Shown here: positions 35,912-43,612 of the stretch, piece by piece | How the letters are laid out: the number at the start of each line of letters is the position of its first letter | Position numbering within the stretch: the first letter of the stretch is position 1 | Source: Deltaproteobacteria bacterium | Lineage (GTDB): Bacteria > Myxococcota > Kuafuiibacteriia > Kuafuiibacteriales > Kuafuiibacteriaceae | Direction: 5' to 3' | Assembly (NCBI GenBank): GCA_016713425.1 | Contig: JADJPE010000005.1 | Location: forward strand, 558,001-622,000 | Length of the DNA: 64,000 nt | Translations under genes and position numbers: made by a program | The notes under the pieces: model-generated | What the model was told of the DNA's origin: nothing | Databases searched by the model: none | Seen by the model: the letters and a program-made list of their open reading frames with translations, nothing else

Positions 35912-36911
35912 GAAAGCGCTCTTCATATGTGGGTCGATGAATCAAACGACCCAGATGCACAAGATCTCCGAAGCACTCTCGGACTTTCAGGCGACGTTCA
36001 CGCCTTACTATGCCACGGGACTCGAGGGTCGCCTCATCGCACTTGGGCTCGCCAACATGACCATCGCGGGCAAAAAGATGGCCGATCGTTGCCTGAGCTA
36101 TCTACGCCATCACGACCTCGCGATCGACTACGGCGGCGCGTCGAATGACTATGATCTCGTTCTGACGTGTTCGGATCAGATCATCCCCGAGAACATCCGC
36201 GACCGGCCCACGGTGCTCGTGCAGGAAGGCATGGTCGACCCGACAACCCTCTTGTTTCATGTATGGCGCCATTTCCGACGCTTTCCGAGGTGGCTCGCCG
36301 GCACGGCGTGCAACGGCCAAAGCGGGCTCTACGACCGATTCTGCGTCGCGAGCGAAGGCTTCCGTGACTACTTCGTCCGCTATGGAGCGGATCCCGACAA
36401 GATTGTCGTTACCGGCATCCCGAACTTCGATAACTGCCGCGCCTACGCCGAGGTTCCGTTCTCTCACCGCAACTACGTCCTCGTCTGCACGTCGGACATG
36501 CGCGAGACCTTCAAGTTCGACAACCGTGCGCGCTTCATCAGGCGGGCGATCGACATCGCCAAGGGACGCAAGATGATCTTCAAGCTCCATCCGAACGAAC
36601 ATCCGCGCGCCGAAGAGGAGATTCGGCGCCAAGTTCCCGACGCACTCATCCTTCGCGAAGGATCGGCCGAGGTCATGGTCGCCCACGCGGATGTCGTCGT
36701 CTGTCAGCTCTCATCGCTCGCGCTCGTCGCGTTGGCCCTCGACAAGGAGCTCCATAGCTACTTCGATCTCGATCACCTCGAACGGCTCCGGCCGCTCCAG
36801 AATCAGTGCGCCGCCGAACGCATTGCGAGCGTCTGTCGAGAGCTCGTGCCTCCCGCCGCAACGCCGTCACGCCTCCGTATCCATCAAGTCGACCGAGGGG
36901 CCGCAGCATGA
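35904..36911 (+). CDS. GT-B-fold glycosyl- or glycerophosphotransferase-like protein
   Basis: A 335-residue cytoplasmic protein. The N-terminal half begins ALFICGSMNQTTQMHKISEA, a Rossmann start with a nucleotide-loop-like region. The C-terminal half shows a GT-B donor-site pattern: KIVVTGIPNFDNC, MIFKLHPNEHPRAEEEIRRQ and ADVVVCQLSSLALVALALDK. The KLHPNE and 'vicQlSS.ALval' elements resemble CDP-glycerol glycerophosphotransferases and UDP-GlcNAc 2-epimerase-like transferases. In context it probably transfers the CMP-activated product of the operon or modifies the acceptor. An epimerase role is possible but less likely, because the classical epimerase residues are not obvious. The start ATG 35904 sits 8 bp inside the preceding gene. 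Confidence 0.6.
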   Translation: MRKKALFICGSMNQTTQMHKISEALSDFQATFTPYYATGLEGRLIALGLANMTIAGKKMADRCLSYLRHHDLAIDYGGASNDYDLVLTCSDQIIPENIRDRPTVLVQEGMVDPTTLLFHVWRHFRRFPRWLAGTACNGQSGLYDRFCVASEGFRDYFVRYGADPDKIVVTGIPNFDNCRAYAEVPFSHRNYVLVCTSDMRETFKFDNRARFIRRAIDIAKGRKMIFKLHPNEHPRAEEEIRRQVPDALILREGSAEVMVAHADVVVCQLSSLALVALALDKELHSYFDLDHLERLRPLQNQCAAERIASVCRELVPPAATPSRLRIHQVDRGAAA

Positions 36912-37735
36912 GGATCCTCGTCGTCGTCCAAGCAAGAGTCGGGTCAAGCCGTTTTCCGGGAAAGGTTCTGCTCCCGCTCGAAGATCGGCCGCTCCTTCTT
37001 CGGCTCCTCGAACGCGTCTCCGCGGCGACGACACGGTTCGAAATCGTCGTCGCGACGACCACCCAGTCTGAGGACGACGACCTCGCAGCCGTCGCGACGA
37101 GCGCCGGGTACGACGTCTATCGGGGTCATCGAGACGATCTTCTCGATCGGCATTTTCAGGCCGCGCGCGCGCGCCAAGCCGACGTTGTGGTCAAGATCCC
37201 TTCGGACTGCCCGCTCATCGACCCGGACATCATCGACCTCGTCCTCGACGCCTTCTCGGCCCACAGGGGAGAGGTCGACTTCGTCAGCAACTTGCATCCA
37301 GCGACGTATCCCGACGGCAACGACGTCGAGGTCATGAGCTTCGCAGCGCTCGAGTGTGCTTGGCGCGAGGCGCAGGAGCCGTTCCAGCGCGAGCACACAA
37401 CGCCATTCATCTGGGATCAACCGAACCGCTTTCGAGTTCTCAATGTGGCCTGGCCCAGCGGACGCGACCTTTCGATGTCGCATCGATTCACCATCGACTA
37501 CCCAGAGGACTACGCTTTCATCGCCGCCATCTATCAGCGGCTCTATCGACCGGAGGACGCCGTCTTTAGACTCGACGAAATCCTCGATTTGCTCGAGGCA
37601 GAGCCCAACCTTCGTGCGATCAACGCCGACTACGCCGGCGTCAACTGGTACCGTCATCACCTCGACGCACTCACGACCGTTTCAGCCGCCGAGACCCGAA
37701 CGGCCCCCCCTCGCATCAGCGATCCGAGAAATTAA
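36908..37735 (+). CDS. spsF: SpsF-like cytidylyltransferase family protein (nucleotide-sugar activation)
   Basis: A 275-residue protein of the COG1861/SpsF group, related to acylneuraminate and KDO cytidylyltransferases. It would activate the sugar made by the neighbouring synthase with CTP. Motifs are the CTP-binding N-terminus LVVVQARVGSSRFPGKVLLP, the substrate loop VVKIPSDCPLIDPDIIDLVL, SNLHPATYPDGNDVEVMSF and REHTTPFIW. The ATG at 36908 overlaps the preceding stop as ATGA. Its place beside a NeuB-like synthase and a KdsC-like phosphatase gives the standard last step of a 2-keto-3-deoxy-sugar pathway. The nucleotide and sugar specificity are inferred. Confidence 0.8.
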   Translation: MRILVVVQARVGSSRFPGKVLLPLEDRPLLLRLLERVSAATTRFEIVVATTTQSEDDDLAAVATSAGYDVYRGHRDDLLDRHFQAARARQADVVVKIPSDCPLIDPDIIDLVLDAFSAHRGEVDFVSNLHPATYPDGNDVEVMSFAALECAWREAQEPFQREHTTPFIWDQPNRFRVLNVAWPSGRDLSMSHRFTIDYPEDYAFIAAIYQRLYRPEDAVFRLDEILDLLEAEPNLRAINADYAGVNWYRHHLDALTTVSAAETRTAPPRISDPRN

Positions 37736-37742
37736 CACGACC

Positions 37743-38723
37743 ATGCAGAAGACGACGCGATCACATCACGACACCGAGACACACCCACAGCACCCAGAAC
37801 ACTCCCCCAGCACAGGCCGACGCGAGACAGACGGGCGCGAGACCGACGAAGGGCTGGGCGATGGTTTGACGGCCAGAGACCGCGACCGCCTCTCCGGACT
37901 CGCCTTCCGCGTCCGCGAACACATCATCAGGATGTCGGGTCGAGGCGGGTGCTTCATTGGCGCCTCGCTGTCGTGCGCCGACATCCTTGTGTACCTCTAC
38001 GACGCGATTCTCCGCGTCTCGCCGACCCGCCTCGACGACCCGGAGCGCGACTTCCTGCTCCTGTCCAAGGGTCACGATGTCCCTGCGCTCTACGGGACAT
38101 TGGCCGAGCTCGGATACCTCGAAAGAACGCGCCTCGAGAACCATCTGAGCCCCGACGACGACATCTATTGGCATCCTAGCCGTGCGATTCCTGGAATCGA
38201 GTTTCACTCGGGCTCGCTGGGGCACTTACTCTCGGTCGGCGTGGGCCTCGCCCTCAACGCGCGCATCGACGGAACCGCCAACCGCATCTTCGTGGTCCTT
38301 GGGGACGGCGAGCTCAACGAGGGCTCTGTCTGGGAGGCAGCCCAGGTCGCGCATGCGCACAAGCTCGATTCGCTCATTGCCGTCGTCGATCGCAACGGAT
38401 TCCAGGCGAACTGCGCCACGGAATCGCTCTCGCCGCTCGAGCCGCTTGAGGCTAAGTTCGAGGCTTTTGGTTGGTCTGTGCATCGATCGAGTGGGCACGA
38501 CTTCGATGCGCTCGCCAGGGCGTTTTCTCGCCTGCCACGCGAAGCCGGGAAGCCAACGGCGATCGTCTGTGACACCGTCCGCGGAAAAGGTCTTCCCAGC
38601 ATCGAGGCGCGCGCCGACCGTTGGTTCGTCAATTTCACCGAGGCCGAAGTGAAGATGCTCCTCGAGGAGCTCCGCGGGACGGCGGCCGCTTCGCTCACCT
38701 CGGCCCCGCTTCATGTCCGGTAG
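37743..38723 (+). CDS. Transketolase N-terminal subunit (ThDP-binding)
   Basis: A 326-residue subunit of a split transketolase. After a hydrophilic, His/Glu-rich 45-residue leader (TETHPQHPEHSPSTGRRETD) come family motifs: GRGGCFIGASLSCADILVYL, LSKGHDVPALYGTLAELGYL, GSLGHLLSVGVGLALNARID, and the ThDP/metal motif VVLGDGELNEGSVWEAAQVA followed by VDRNGFQ. The C-terminal partner is encoded 27 bp downstream. Split transketolases in cell-surface sugar clusters are thought to move a two-carbon ketol unit or make unusual ketoses, rather than serve central metabolism. The long leader is not typical and could belong to a wrong start, but no better ATG is seen before GLTARDRDRL. Confidence 0.88.
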   Translation: MQKTTRSHHDTETHPQHPEHSPSTGRRETDGRETDEGLGDGLTARDRDRLSGLAFRVREHIIRMSGRGGCFIGASLSCADILVYLYDAILRVSPTRLDDPERDFLLLSKGHDVPALYGTLAELGYLERTRLENHLSPDDDIYWHPSRAIPGIEFHSGSLGHLLSVGVGLALNARIDGTANRIFVVLGDGELNEGSVWEAAQVAHAHKLDSLIAVVDRNGFQANCATESLSPLEPLEAKFEAFGWSVHRSSGHDFDALARAFSRLPREAGKPTAIVCDTVRGKGLPSIEARADRWFVNFTEAEVKMLLEELRGTAAASLTSAPLHVR

Positions 38724-38750
38724 CGCCAGAACGCAAAGGATGAATCTCGC

Positions 38751-39776
38751 ATGACTTACGAAGACGCGCTCTATCGCCTCGCCCTCGACAATCCGAACAT
38801 CGTCGTCATGACCGCCGAGAATCGCGCCGCGATTCGAAATCTCCCGCCAAAGCTTGGGCCTCGCTTCATCGACGTCGGAATCGCCGAGCAGACGCTCATC
38901 GGCGCCGCAGCCGGGCTCGCGCTGCGTGGCAAGATTCCGGTGGTCCATGCGCTGTCGGCATTCCTTACGATGCGGGCCTTCGAGTTCATACGAACCGATG
39001 TCGGAATCCCCGGCCTCCCCGTGAAGCTCGTGGGAAGTGTCGCCGGTTTCTTGTCGGAAGCCAACGGCCCAACCCACCAGGCGCTCGAAGACGTCGCGCT
39101 GATGCGCGTCATTCCGAACATGCAGATCTACTGCCCGTCCGACGAAGCCGATCTCCTCGACATGCTGCCGTCGTTCGTCGAGAGCAAGCATCCGGCGTAC
39201 CTGCGCTTCAATGCATCCAAGTCCGTGCTTCCAAGCCATGCGCGATTCTCGGCCGGGAAAGCCGAGGTCTTTGTCGTCGGCATCGCGGCCAACGATCGGG
39301 ACGTCGACACGCATGCCCACGACGGCGGTCCAGGCCACGACCACGACCACGACCACGACCACGGCTGCGATCGCGGCCACAACAGCAGCGAGGATGGCGG
39401 CAACGAGGGCGTGATCTCGATCATCACGTACGGTCCGCTCCTTGCCGAAGCGCTGCGCGCCGCGGACATCCTTCGTGAATCCCATCGCAGGACTGTCCGC
39501 GTCGTGCACATGCGGACGCTCTCCCCGGTCGATACGGTGTCAATCGCCGACGTCGCGTCACACAGTCGGCTCATCGTGACGCTCGAGGATCATTTCGTGG
39601 TCGGAGGTCTTTACTCAATCGTCGCCGAAACGTTGCTCCCCATGAAGCGTACACCGCGCGTAGTTCCGTTGGCGATGGGGCAGTCCTGGTTCAAGCCATC
39701 TCTCTATCGTGCTGCGCTCACGCACGCGATGTTCGACGCCGAGTCCATCGCCCGGCGGGTCGCCGAGGAGCTCTAG
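38751..39776 (+). CDS. Transketolase C-terminal subunit with a His/Asp-rich insertion
   Basis: A 341-residue partner of the N-terminal subunit. Pyrimidine-binding and C-terminal domain motifs are clear: IVVMTAENRAAIRNLPPKLG, FIDVGIAEQTLIGAAAGLAL (the catalytic Glu of the GIAEQ box), GPTHQALEDVALMRVIPNMQ, YCPSDEADLLDMLPSF and the C-terminal ITLEDHFVVGGLYSIVAETL-like segment. Between about residue 183 and 222, where the two domains join, lies an insertion DVDTHAHDGGPGHDHDHDHD that continues HGCDRGHNS. It comes from a hexanucleotide repeat at about 39337-39363. Such a stretch could bind metal ions or be a neutral slip-generated linker. The subunit should form the ThDP active site with its neighbour. 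Confidence 0.88.
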   Translation: MTYEDALYRLALDNPNIVVMTAENRAAIRNLPPKLGPRFIDVGIAEQTLIGAAAGLALRGKIPVVHALSAFLTMRAFEFIRTDVGIPGLPVKLVGSVAGFLSEANGPTHQALEDVALMRVIPNMQIYCPSDEADLLDMLPSFVESKHPAYLRFNASKSVLPSHARFSAGKAEVFVVGIAANDRDVDTHAHDGGPGHDHDHDHDHGCDRGHNSSEDGGNEGVISIITYGPLLAEALRAADILRESHRRTVRVVHMRTLSPVDTVSIADVASHSRLIVTLEDHFVVGGLYSIVAETLLPMKRTPRVVPLAMGQSWFKPSLYRAALTHAMFDAESIARRVAEEL

Positions 39777-39779
39777 AGC

Positions 39780-41096
39780 ATGCCGAACACGATCCGACCC
39801 AATGACGCCTATCCTCCGATCCACGCGTCGAACAAGCTGTTCGAACGCGCTCGGGATCTTATTCCGGGGCAGACACAGCTCCTCGCCAAGGGCCCGACCC
39901 AATGGGTCTTCGGCGTCGCGCCCAAGTATCTCGAGCGCGGCCACGGGGCGCGCGTCATCGACGTCGATGGAAACGAGTACCTCGACCTCACGATGGCTCA
40001 AGGACCGCTCTCGCTCGGCTATGGACACCCTTCGGTCGACGCCGCCATTCGAGCCCAGCTCGAGCGAGGCATCAACTTCTCGCTCGTTCATCCACTCGAA
40101 GTGCGCGTCGCGGAGCTCATCCGCGACGTCGTCCCCGGCGTGGAGATGGTACGATTCAGCAAGACCGGCGCCGACGTCACGAGCGCGGCGGTACGCGTTG
40201 CGCGCGCCTACACCGGCCGAGATCAAGTGCTCACGCTTGGGTACCACGGCTGGCACGACTGGTACATCGGCACCACGACCCGGAGTCGCGGTGTGCCCGA
40301 AGCCGTCCGCGCACTCACCACTGCCCTTCCCTACAACGACCTCGACGCGGTCCGTCGAGCCATCGGCCCAGAGACGGCGTGCGTCATCTTGGAGCCCGTC
40401 ATCTTCCACTCGCCCTCACCCGGCTACTTGGCAGGCCTTCGACGACTCTGCGATGAACGTGGCGCGCTCCTCATCTTCGACGAGATGTGGACCGGATTCC
40501 GCCTCGGACTCGGAGGCGCGCAGTCCTACTTCGATGTCTCAGCCGATCTCGTGACGTACTCGAAGGCGATCGCCAACGGCATGCCGCTGTCGGTCCTCGC
40601 CGGCAAGCGCGAGTTCATGCGGCTCCTCGGCGAGGATCTCTTTTTCTTTACGACGTTCGGGGGCGAAACGCTTTCGCTGGCCGCCGCCGAGGCAACGATT
40701 CAAGTCCTCCGAGATCGCGACGTGCCCACGCATCTCTTCCGGATCGGCGATCGGCTGCGCGAGGGCTACAACGCGATCTGTCAGGCGCTGGGCCTCACGT
40801 ACACGCGTTGCGTAGGTCTTGGGCCTCGGACCCTCATCGAGTTCGACGGTCCGCCCGCCGTCGCGGCCGATCCCCTGGAGATGAAGTCGCTCGTTCAGCA
40901 AGAAATGCTTCGACGCGGCGTCCTCTGGTCCGGATTTCATCACGTGAGCTTCGCCCATTCGGAGTCGGACGTTGAATACGCCCTCAAGAGCTACGAAGAC
41001 GCACTCGACGTCCTCGATCGCGCAGTCCGTGCGGGCGAAGTGCGCGCGCGCCTCCGCGGGACGCCGGTCCAGCCGGTCTTCCGAAAGGTCAAGTAG
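39780..41096 (+). CDS. Class III aminotransferase (glutamate-1-semialdehyde aminomutase-like)
   Basis: A 438-residue PLP enzyme. It shows the class III pattern: GARVIDVDGNEYLDLTMAQG, YGHPSVDAAI, the PLP-contact region VRFSKTGADVTSAAVRVARA and TLGYHGWHDWYIGTTT, the cofactor Asp in LLIFDEMWTGFRLGLGG and the Schiff-base Lys in VTYSKAIANGMPLSVLAG. True HemL is housekeeping; copies in surface-sugar clusters next to transketolase genes presumably aminate (or aminomutate) a sugar aldehyde. It starts 3 bp after the transketolase stop, so it is tightly coupled. It is probably the step that puts nitrogen into the operon's sugar. Confidence 0.85.
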   Translation: MPNTIRPNDAYPPIHASNKLFERARDLIPGQTQLLAKGPTQWVFGVAPKYLERGHGARVIDVDGNEYLDLTMAQGPLSLGYGHPSVDAAIRAQLERGINFSLVHPLEVRVAELIRDVVPGVEMVRFSKTGADVTSAAVRVARAYTGRDQVLTLGYHGWHDWYIGTTTRSRGVPEAVRALTTALPYNDLDAVRRAIGPETACVILEPVIFHSPSPGYLAGLRRLCDERGALLIFDEMWTGFRLGLGGAQSYFDVSADLVTYSKAIANGMPLSVLAGKREFMRLLGEDLFFFTTFGGETLSLAAAEATIQVLRDRDVPTHLFRIGDRLREGYNAICQALGLTYTRCVGLGPRTLIEFDGPPAVAADPLEMKSLVQQEMLRRGVLWSGFHHVSFAHSESDVEYALKSYEDALDVLDRAVRAGEVRARLRGTPVQPVFRKVK

Positions 41097-41102
41097 CCGG
41101 CG

Positions 41103-41948
41103 ATGTTCGACCTATCGAACAAGCGAGCGCTCGTGACCGGCGCGCTCGGCCTCCTTGGTCGCGAACACGTGGGCGCACTCACGGAAGGTGGCGCTTCGAT
41201 CGCGATCCTCGACGTCGACGAGGGCCCGGCATCAGACTTCGCGCACGCGATCCACCGCCGCTTTGGCGTAGACGCGGTCGGCGTAGGCGCCGATGTCACG
41301 GACGAGAAGAGCCTCAAGGATGCACGGGCGCGGATCGAGGCGCGCATCGGCCCGATCGACGTCCTTGTGAACAACGCAGCGCTCAATCCGAAGGTCGAGG
41401 GGAACACGAACGTCGTGGGGAACATACGCGTCGCGGGGAACACCGACGATGCGTCAGCGACCGCATTCGAGCGGTATCCCATCGAAGCGTGGCAACGCGC
41501 GCTCGATGTCAACGTCACGGGTATGTTTCTTTGCTGTCGCGTCTTTGGCGCTGGGATGGCGGAGAAGGGCCGAGGAAGCATCATCAACATTGCGTCCACA
41601 TACGGCATGGTCGGCCCGAATCAGAGTCTTTATCGCCGCCCTGACGGCTCGCAGAAGATGTTCAAGTCGCCTGACTATCCGACGACGAAAGGCGCCGTTC
41701 TCGCCTTCACGCGCTATCTCGCGGCCTACTGGGGACATCGGGGCGTTCGCGTCAACGCACTGTCACCCGGTGGCGTCGAGAACGGCCAAGAGGACTGGTT
41801 CGTCACCAAGTATAGCGAACGCACGCCGCTCTCACGCATGGCTGCGCCGAGCGACTATCGAGGTGCAGTCGTGTTCTTGGCGAGCGACGAAGCATCCTAC
41901 ATGACCGGAGCGAATCTGGTGGTCGACGGGGGCTGGACCGCATGGTGA
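41103..41948 (+). CDS. SDR-family oxidoreductase
   Basis: A 281-residue classical short-chain dehydrogenase/reductase. The cofactor loop is ALVTGALGLLGREHV (TGxxxLLG rather than the usual TGxxxGIG), followed by ILDVD, which suggests NAD(H) preference, and DVLVNNAAL. The catalytic Ser is in INIASTYGMVG, and Tyr/Lys in SPDYPTTKGAVLAF (YxxxK). The C-terminus GANLVVDGGWTAW is typical. An insertion of about 20 residues after NNAAL (KVEGNTNVVGNIRVAGNTD) carries short Asn/Val/Gly repeats. It is 6 bp downstream of the aminotransferase and probably reduces or oxidises the same sugar intermediate. Confidence 0.87.
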   Translation: MFDLSNKRALVTGALGLLGREHVGALTEGGASIAILDVDEGPASDFAHAIHRRFGVDAVGVGADVTDEKSLKDARARIEARIGPIDVLVNNAALNPKVEGNTNVVGNIRVAGNTDDASATAFERYPIEAWQRALDVNVTGMFLCCRVFGAGMAEKGRGSIINIASTYGMVGPNQSLYRRPDGSQKMFKSPDYPTTKGAVLAFTRYLAAYWGHRGVRVNALSPGGVENGQEDWFVTKYSERTPLSRMAAPSDYRGAVVFLASDEASYMTGANLVVDGGWTAW

Positions 41949-42472
41949 CGTCTCTACTTGCCACCGAGCACGAATTCGCGCGCCGTGCCGCGAGCATCCG
42001 CCTCGTCTTGACAGACTGCGACGGCGTACTCACCGACAGCGGCGTCTACTACTCAGCGGCCGGCGAGGAACTCAAGCGTTTCTCGATCCGAGACGGAATG
42101 GGCGTCGAGCGGCTCCGTGTCGCGGGCATCCAGACGGCCATCATCACAGGCGAAGTCTCGCTTCCGGTCACGCGTCGCGCTGAGAAGCTGAGGCTGGAGC
42201 ACGTCTATGAGGGCGTCAAAGACAAGGCGGTTCTCCTCCCCGAGATCGTGAAACAGCACCGCCTCGAACTGTCGCAGATCGCGTATATCGGCGACGACGT
42301 CAACGACCTCGCTGCGATGCGCATCGTTTCCGCTCACGGTCTCGTCGGCGCGCCTCTTGACGCATTCGAGAGCGTGGCCGCGGCGAGCCACTTCCGATGT
42401 ACCCGCCGCGGCGGGCACGGAGCCTTTCGGGAATTCGCAGAGTGGATTCTTAACCTACGGGGTGAACAATGA
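41942..42472 (+). CDS. kdsC: KdsC-like HAD phosphatase (ulosonate-phosphate phosphatase)
   Basis: A 176-residue HAD-superfamily phosphatase of the KDO-8-phosphate phosphatase type. Motif I is VLTDCDGVLTDSGVYY (nucleophile and acid Asp in DCD); GEELKRFSIRDGMGVERLRV and the motif II region AIITGEVS follow. The Lys of motif III is in GVKDKAVLLPEIV and motif IV is IAYIGDDVNDLAAM. The C-terminal Arg/Gly tail (FRCTRRGGHGAFREFAEWIL) is the tetramer-forming end found in KdsC. It would remove phosphate from a 2-keto-3-deoxy-sugar phosphate, here probably the product of the adjacent NeuB-like enzyme. The start overlaps the SDR gene by 7 bp. The symbol marks family, not proven substrate. Confidence 0.85.
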   Translation: MVTSLLATEHEFARRAASIRLVLTDCDGVLTDSGVYYSAAGEELKRFSIRDGMGVERLRVAGIQTAIITGEVSLPVTRRAEKLRLEHVYEGVKDKAVLLPEIVKQHRLELSQIAYIGDDVNDLAAMRIVSAHGLVGAPLDAFESVAAASHFRCTRRGGHGAFREFAEWILNLRGEQ

Positions 42473-43443
42473 AGGATACAGAGCGATATGGCCACGACGT
42501 TCGGTCCCCCACCTGGGCCCACGCCGCGTCACGAGTGCAAGCCGCTCACGAGATGCCGCGGGTCGCGATCGGGGGTCGACCGGTCGGCGATGGTCTTCCT
42601 GTGTACATCGTCGCGGAGATCGGGATCAATCACAACGGATCGCTCGAGCACGCCAAGAAGATGATTCAAGGCGCCGTGCTTGCCGGATGCGATGCCGTGA
42701 AGTTCCAGAAGCGAACTCCGGAGCTGTGCGTTCCGCGCGATCAGTGGGACATCGAACGGGACACCCCTTGGGGTCGGATGAGGTACATCGACTATCGCCA
42801 CAAGGTCGAGTTTGGCCAGGCCGACTACGAGCAGATCGATGACTTCTGTCGACGACTTGGAATCCAGTGGTTCGTCTCGTGCTGGGACGAAGCGTCGGTC
42901 GACTTCATCGAGCCTTTCGATCCACCGTGTCACAAAGTTGCGTCGGCGCTCTTGACCGACATGGGTTTGCTGCGGCGACTCAAGAGGACGGGTCGACCGA
43001 TCATGATCTCCACCGGCATGTCGACCACCCACGAGATCGATCGGGCCGTGGAGGAGCTCGGTCCGGAGCAACTGCTCATCGCACATTCGACCAGTGCCTA
43101 CCCTTGTCCACTCGAAGCGCTGAATCTCCGCATGATCTCGACCCTCAAGGGTCGCTACCCCCATTGTCCCATCGGCTACTCTGGTCATGAGCCGGGGCTC
43201 GCACCCACACAGGCGGCCGTGGCGCTTGGCGCGACCTTCGTCGAACGTCATATCACGCTGGATCGGGCGATGTGGGGCTCCGATCAAGCCGCATCGGTCG
43301 AGATCCCCGGCCTGATGAAGCTCGTGTCGAACATCCGAGATATTGGGGCTTCGCTCGGCGACGGCGTCAAGCGCGTCTACGATTGTGAGCTCTCGGCGAT
43401 GCGGAAGCTGCGACGGCTCGACGTCGTTCTCCGCGCATCGTAG
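42469..43443 (+). CDS. neuB: NeuB/SpsE-like ulosonic-acid synthase lacking the SAF domain
   Basis: A 324-residue TIM-barrel synthase that condenses phosphoenolpyruvate with an aldose or aminosugar (phosphate). Motifs are VYIVAEIGINHNGSLEHAKK, GCDAVKFQKRTPELCV, a substrate region FVSCWDEASVDFIE, CHKVASALLTDMGLLRRL, IMISTGMST, LLIAHSTSAYPCPLEALNLR, IGYSGHEPG and FVERHITLDRAMWGSDQAAS. Sialic-acid synthases normally carry a C-terminal antifreeze-like SAF domain of ~60 residues. Here the protein ends soon after the barrel (SAMRKLRR...), so SAF is missing. ATG 42469 overlaps the KdsC stop (ATGA); a second ATG at 42553 (MPRVAIGG) would also fit the family start. Substrate unknown; last gene of the overlapping run. 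Confidence 0.87.
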   Translation: MKDTERYGHDVRSPTWAHAASRVQAAHEMPRVAIGGRPVGDGLPVYIVAEIGINHNGSLEHAKKMIQGAVLAGCDAVKFQKRTPELCVPRDQWDIERDTPWGRMRYIDYRHKVEFGQADYEQIDDFCRRLGIQWFVSCWDEASVDFIEPFDPPCHKVASALLTDMGLLRRLKRTGRPIMISTGMSTTHEIDRAVEELGPEQLLIAHSTSAYPCPLEALNLRMISTLKGRYPHCPIGYSGHEPGLAPTQAAVALGATFVERHITLDRAMWGSDQAASVEIPGLMKLVSNIRDIGASLGDGVKRVYDCELSAMRKLRRLDVVLRAS

Positions 43444-43451
43444 TGGTCGCG

Positions 43452-43521
43452 CGTCGTACGTCGCACGTCGTACGTCGCACGCCGTACGTCGCACGCCGCG
43501 GGTCGCACGTCGCACGTCGAA
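43452..43521 (+). repeat. Five 14-bp tandem repeats
   Basis: Five units of CGTCGTACGTCGCA, the first two identical, the later ones with 1-4 changes, in the gap between the synthase stop and the hydroxylase start. Each unit contains the palindrome CGTACG or a variant of it. It could mark a regulatory or recombination site, or simple slippage. Confidence 0.9.
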
Positions 43522-43612
43522 GCAGCACCATCCGGCGTCGAAGCGATTGTCGCTGTCGCGGGTTGTCTGCACTTCCTCGGCATCCGTAGGAAGCCGGAGC
43601 GCTGGATCAATC

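Noticed and set aside
38226..39509. 427-codon minus-strand open frame with a poly-Val stretch
   Set aside because: Antisense to both transketolase genes; the Val run is the reverse of the His/Asp repeat.
39780..41096. Considered as housekeeping hemL
   Set aside because: It sits inside a surface-sugar operon between transketolase and SDR genes, so a pathway-specific aminotransferase is more likely.
42529..43572. 347-codon minus-strand open frame across the synthase and the 14-bp repeat
   Set aside because: Antisense to the NeuB-like gene, whose motifs are unmistakable.
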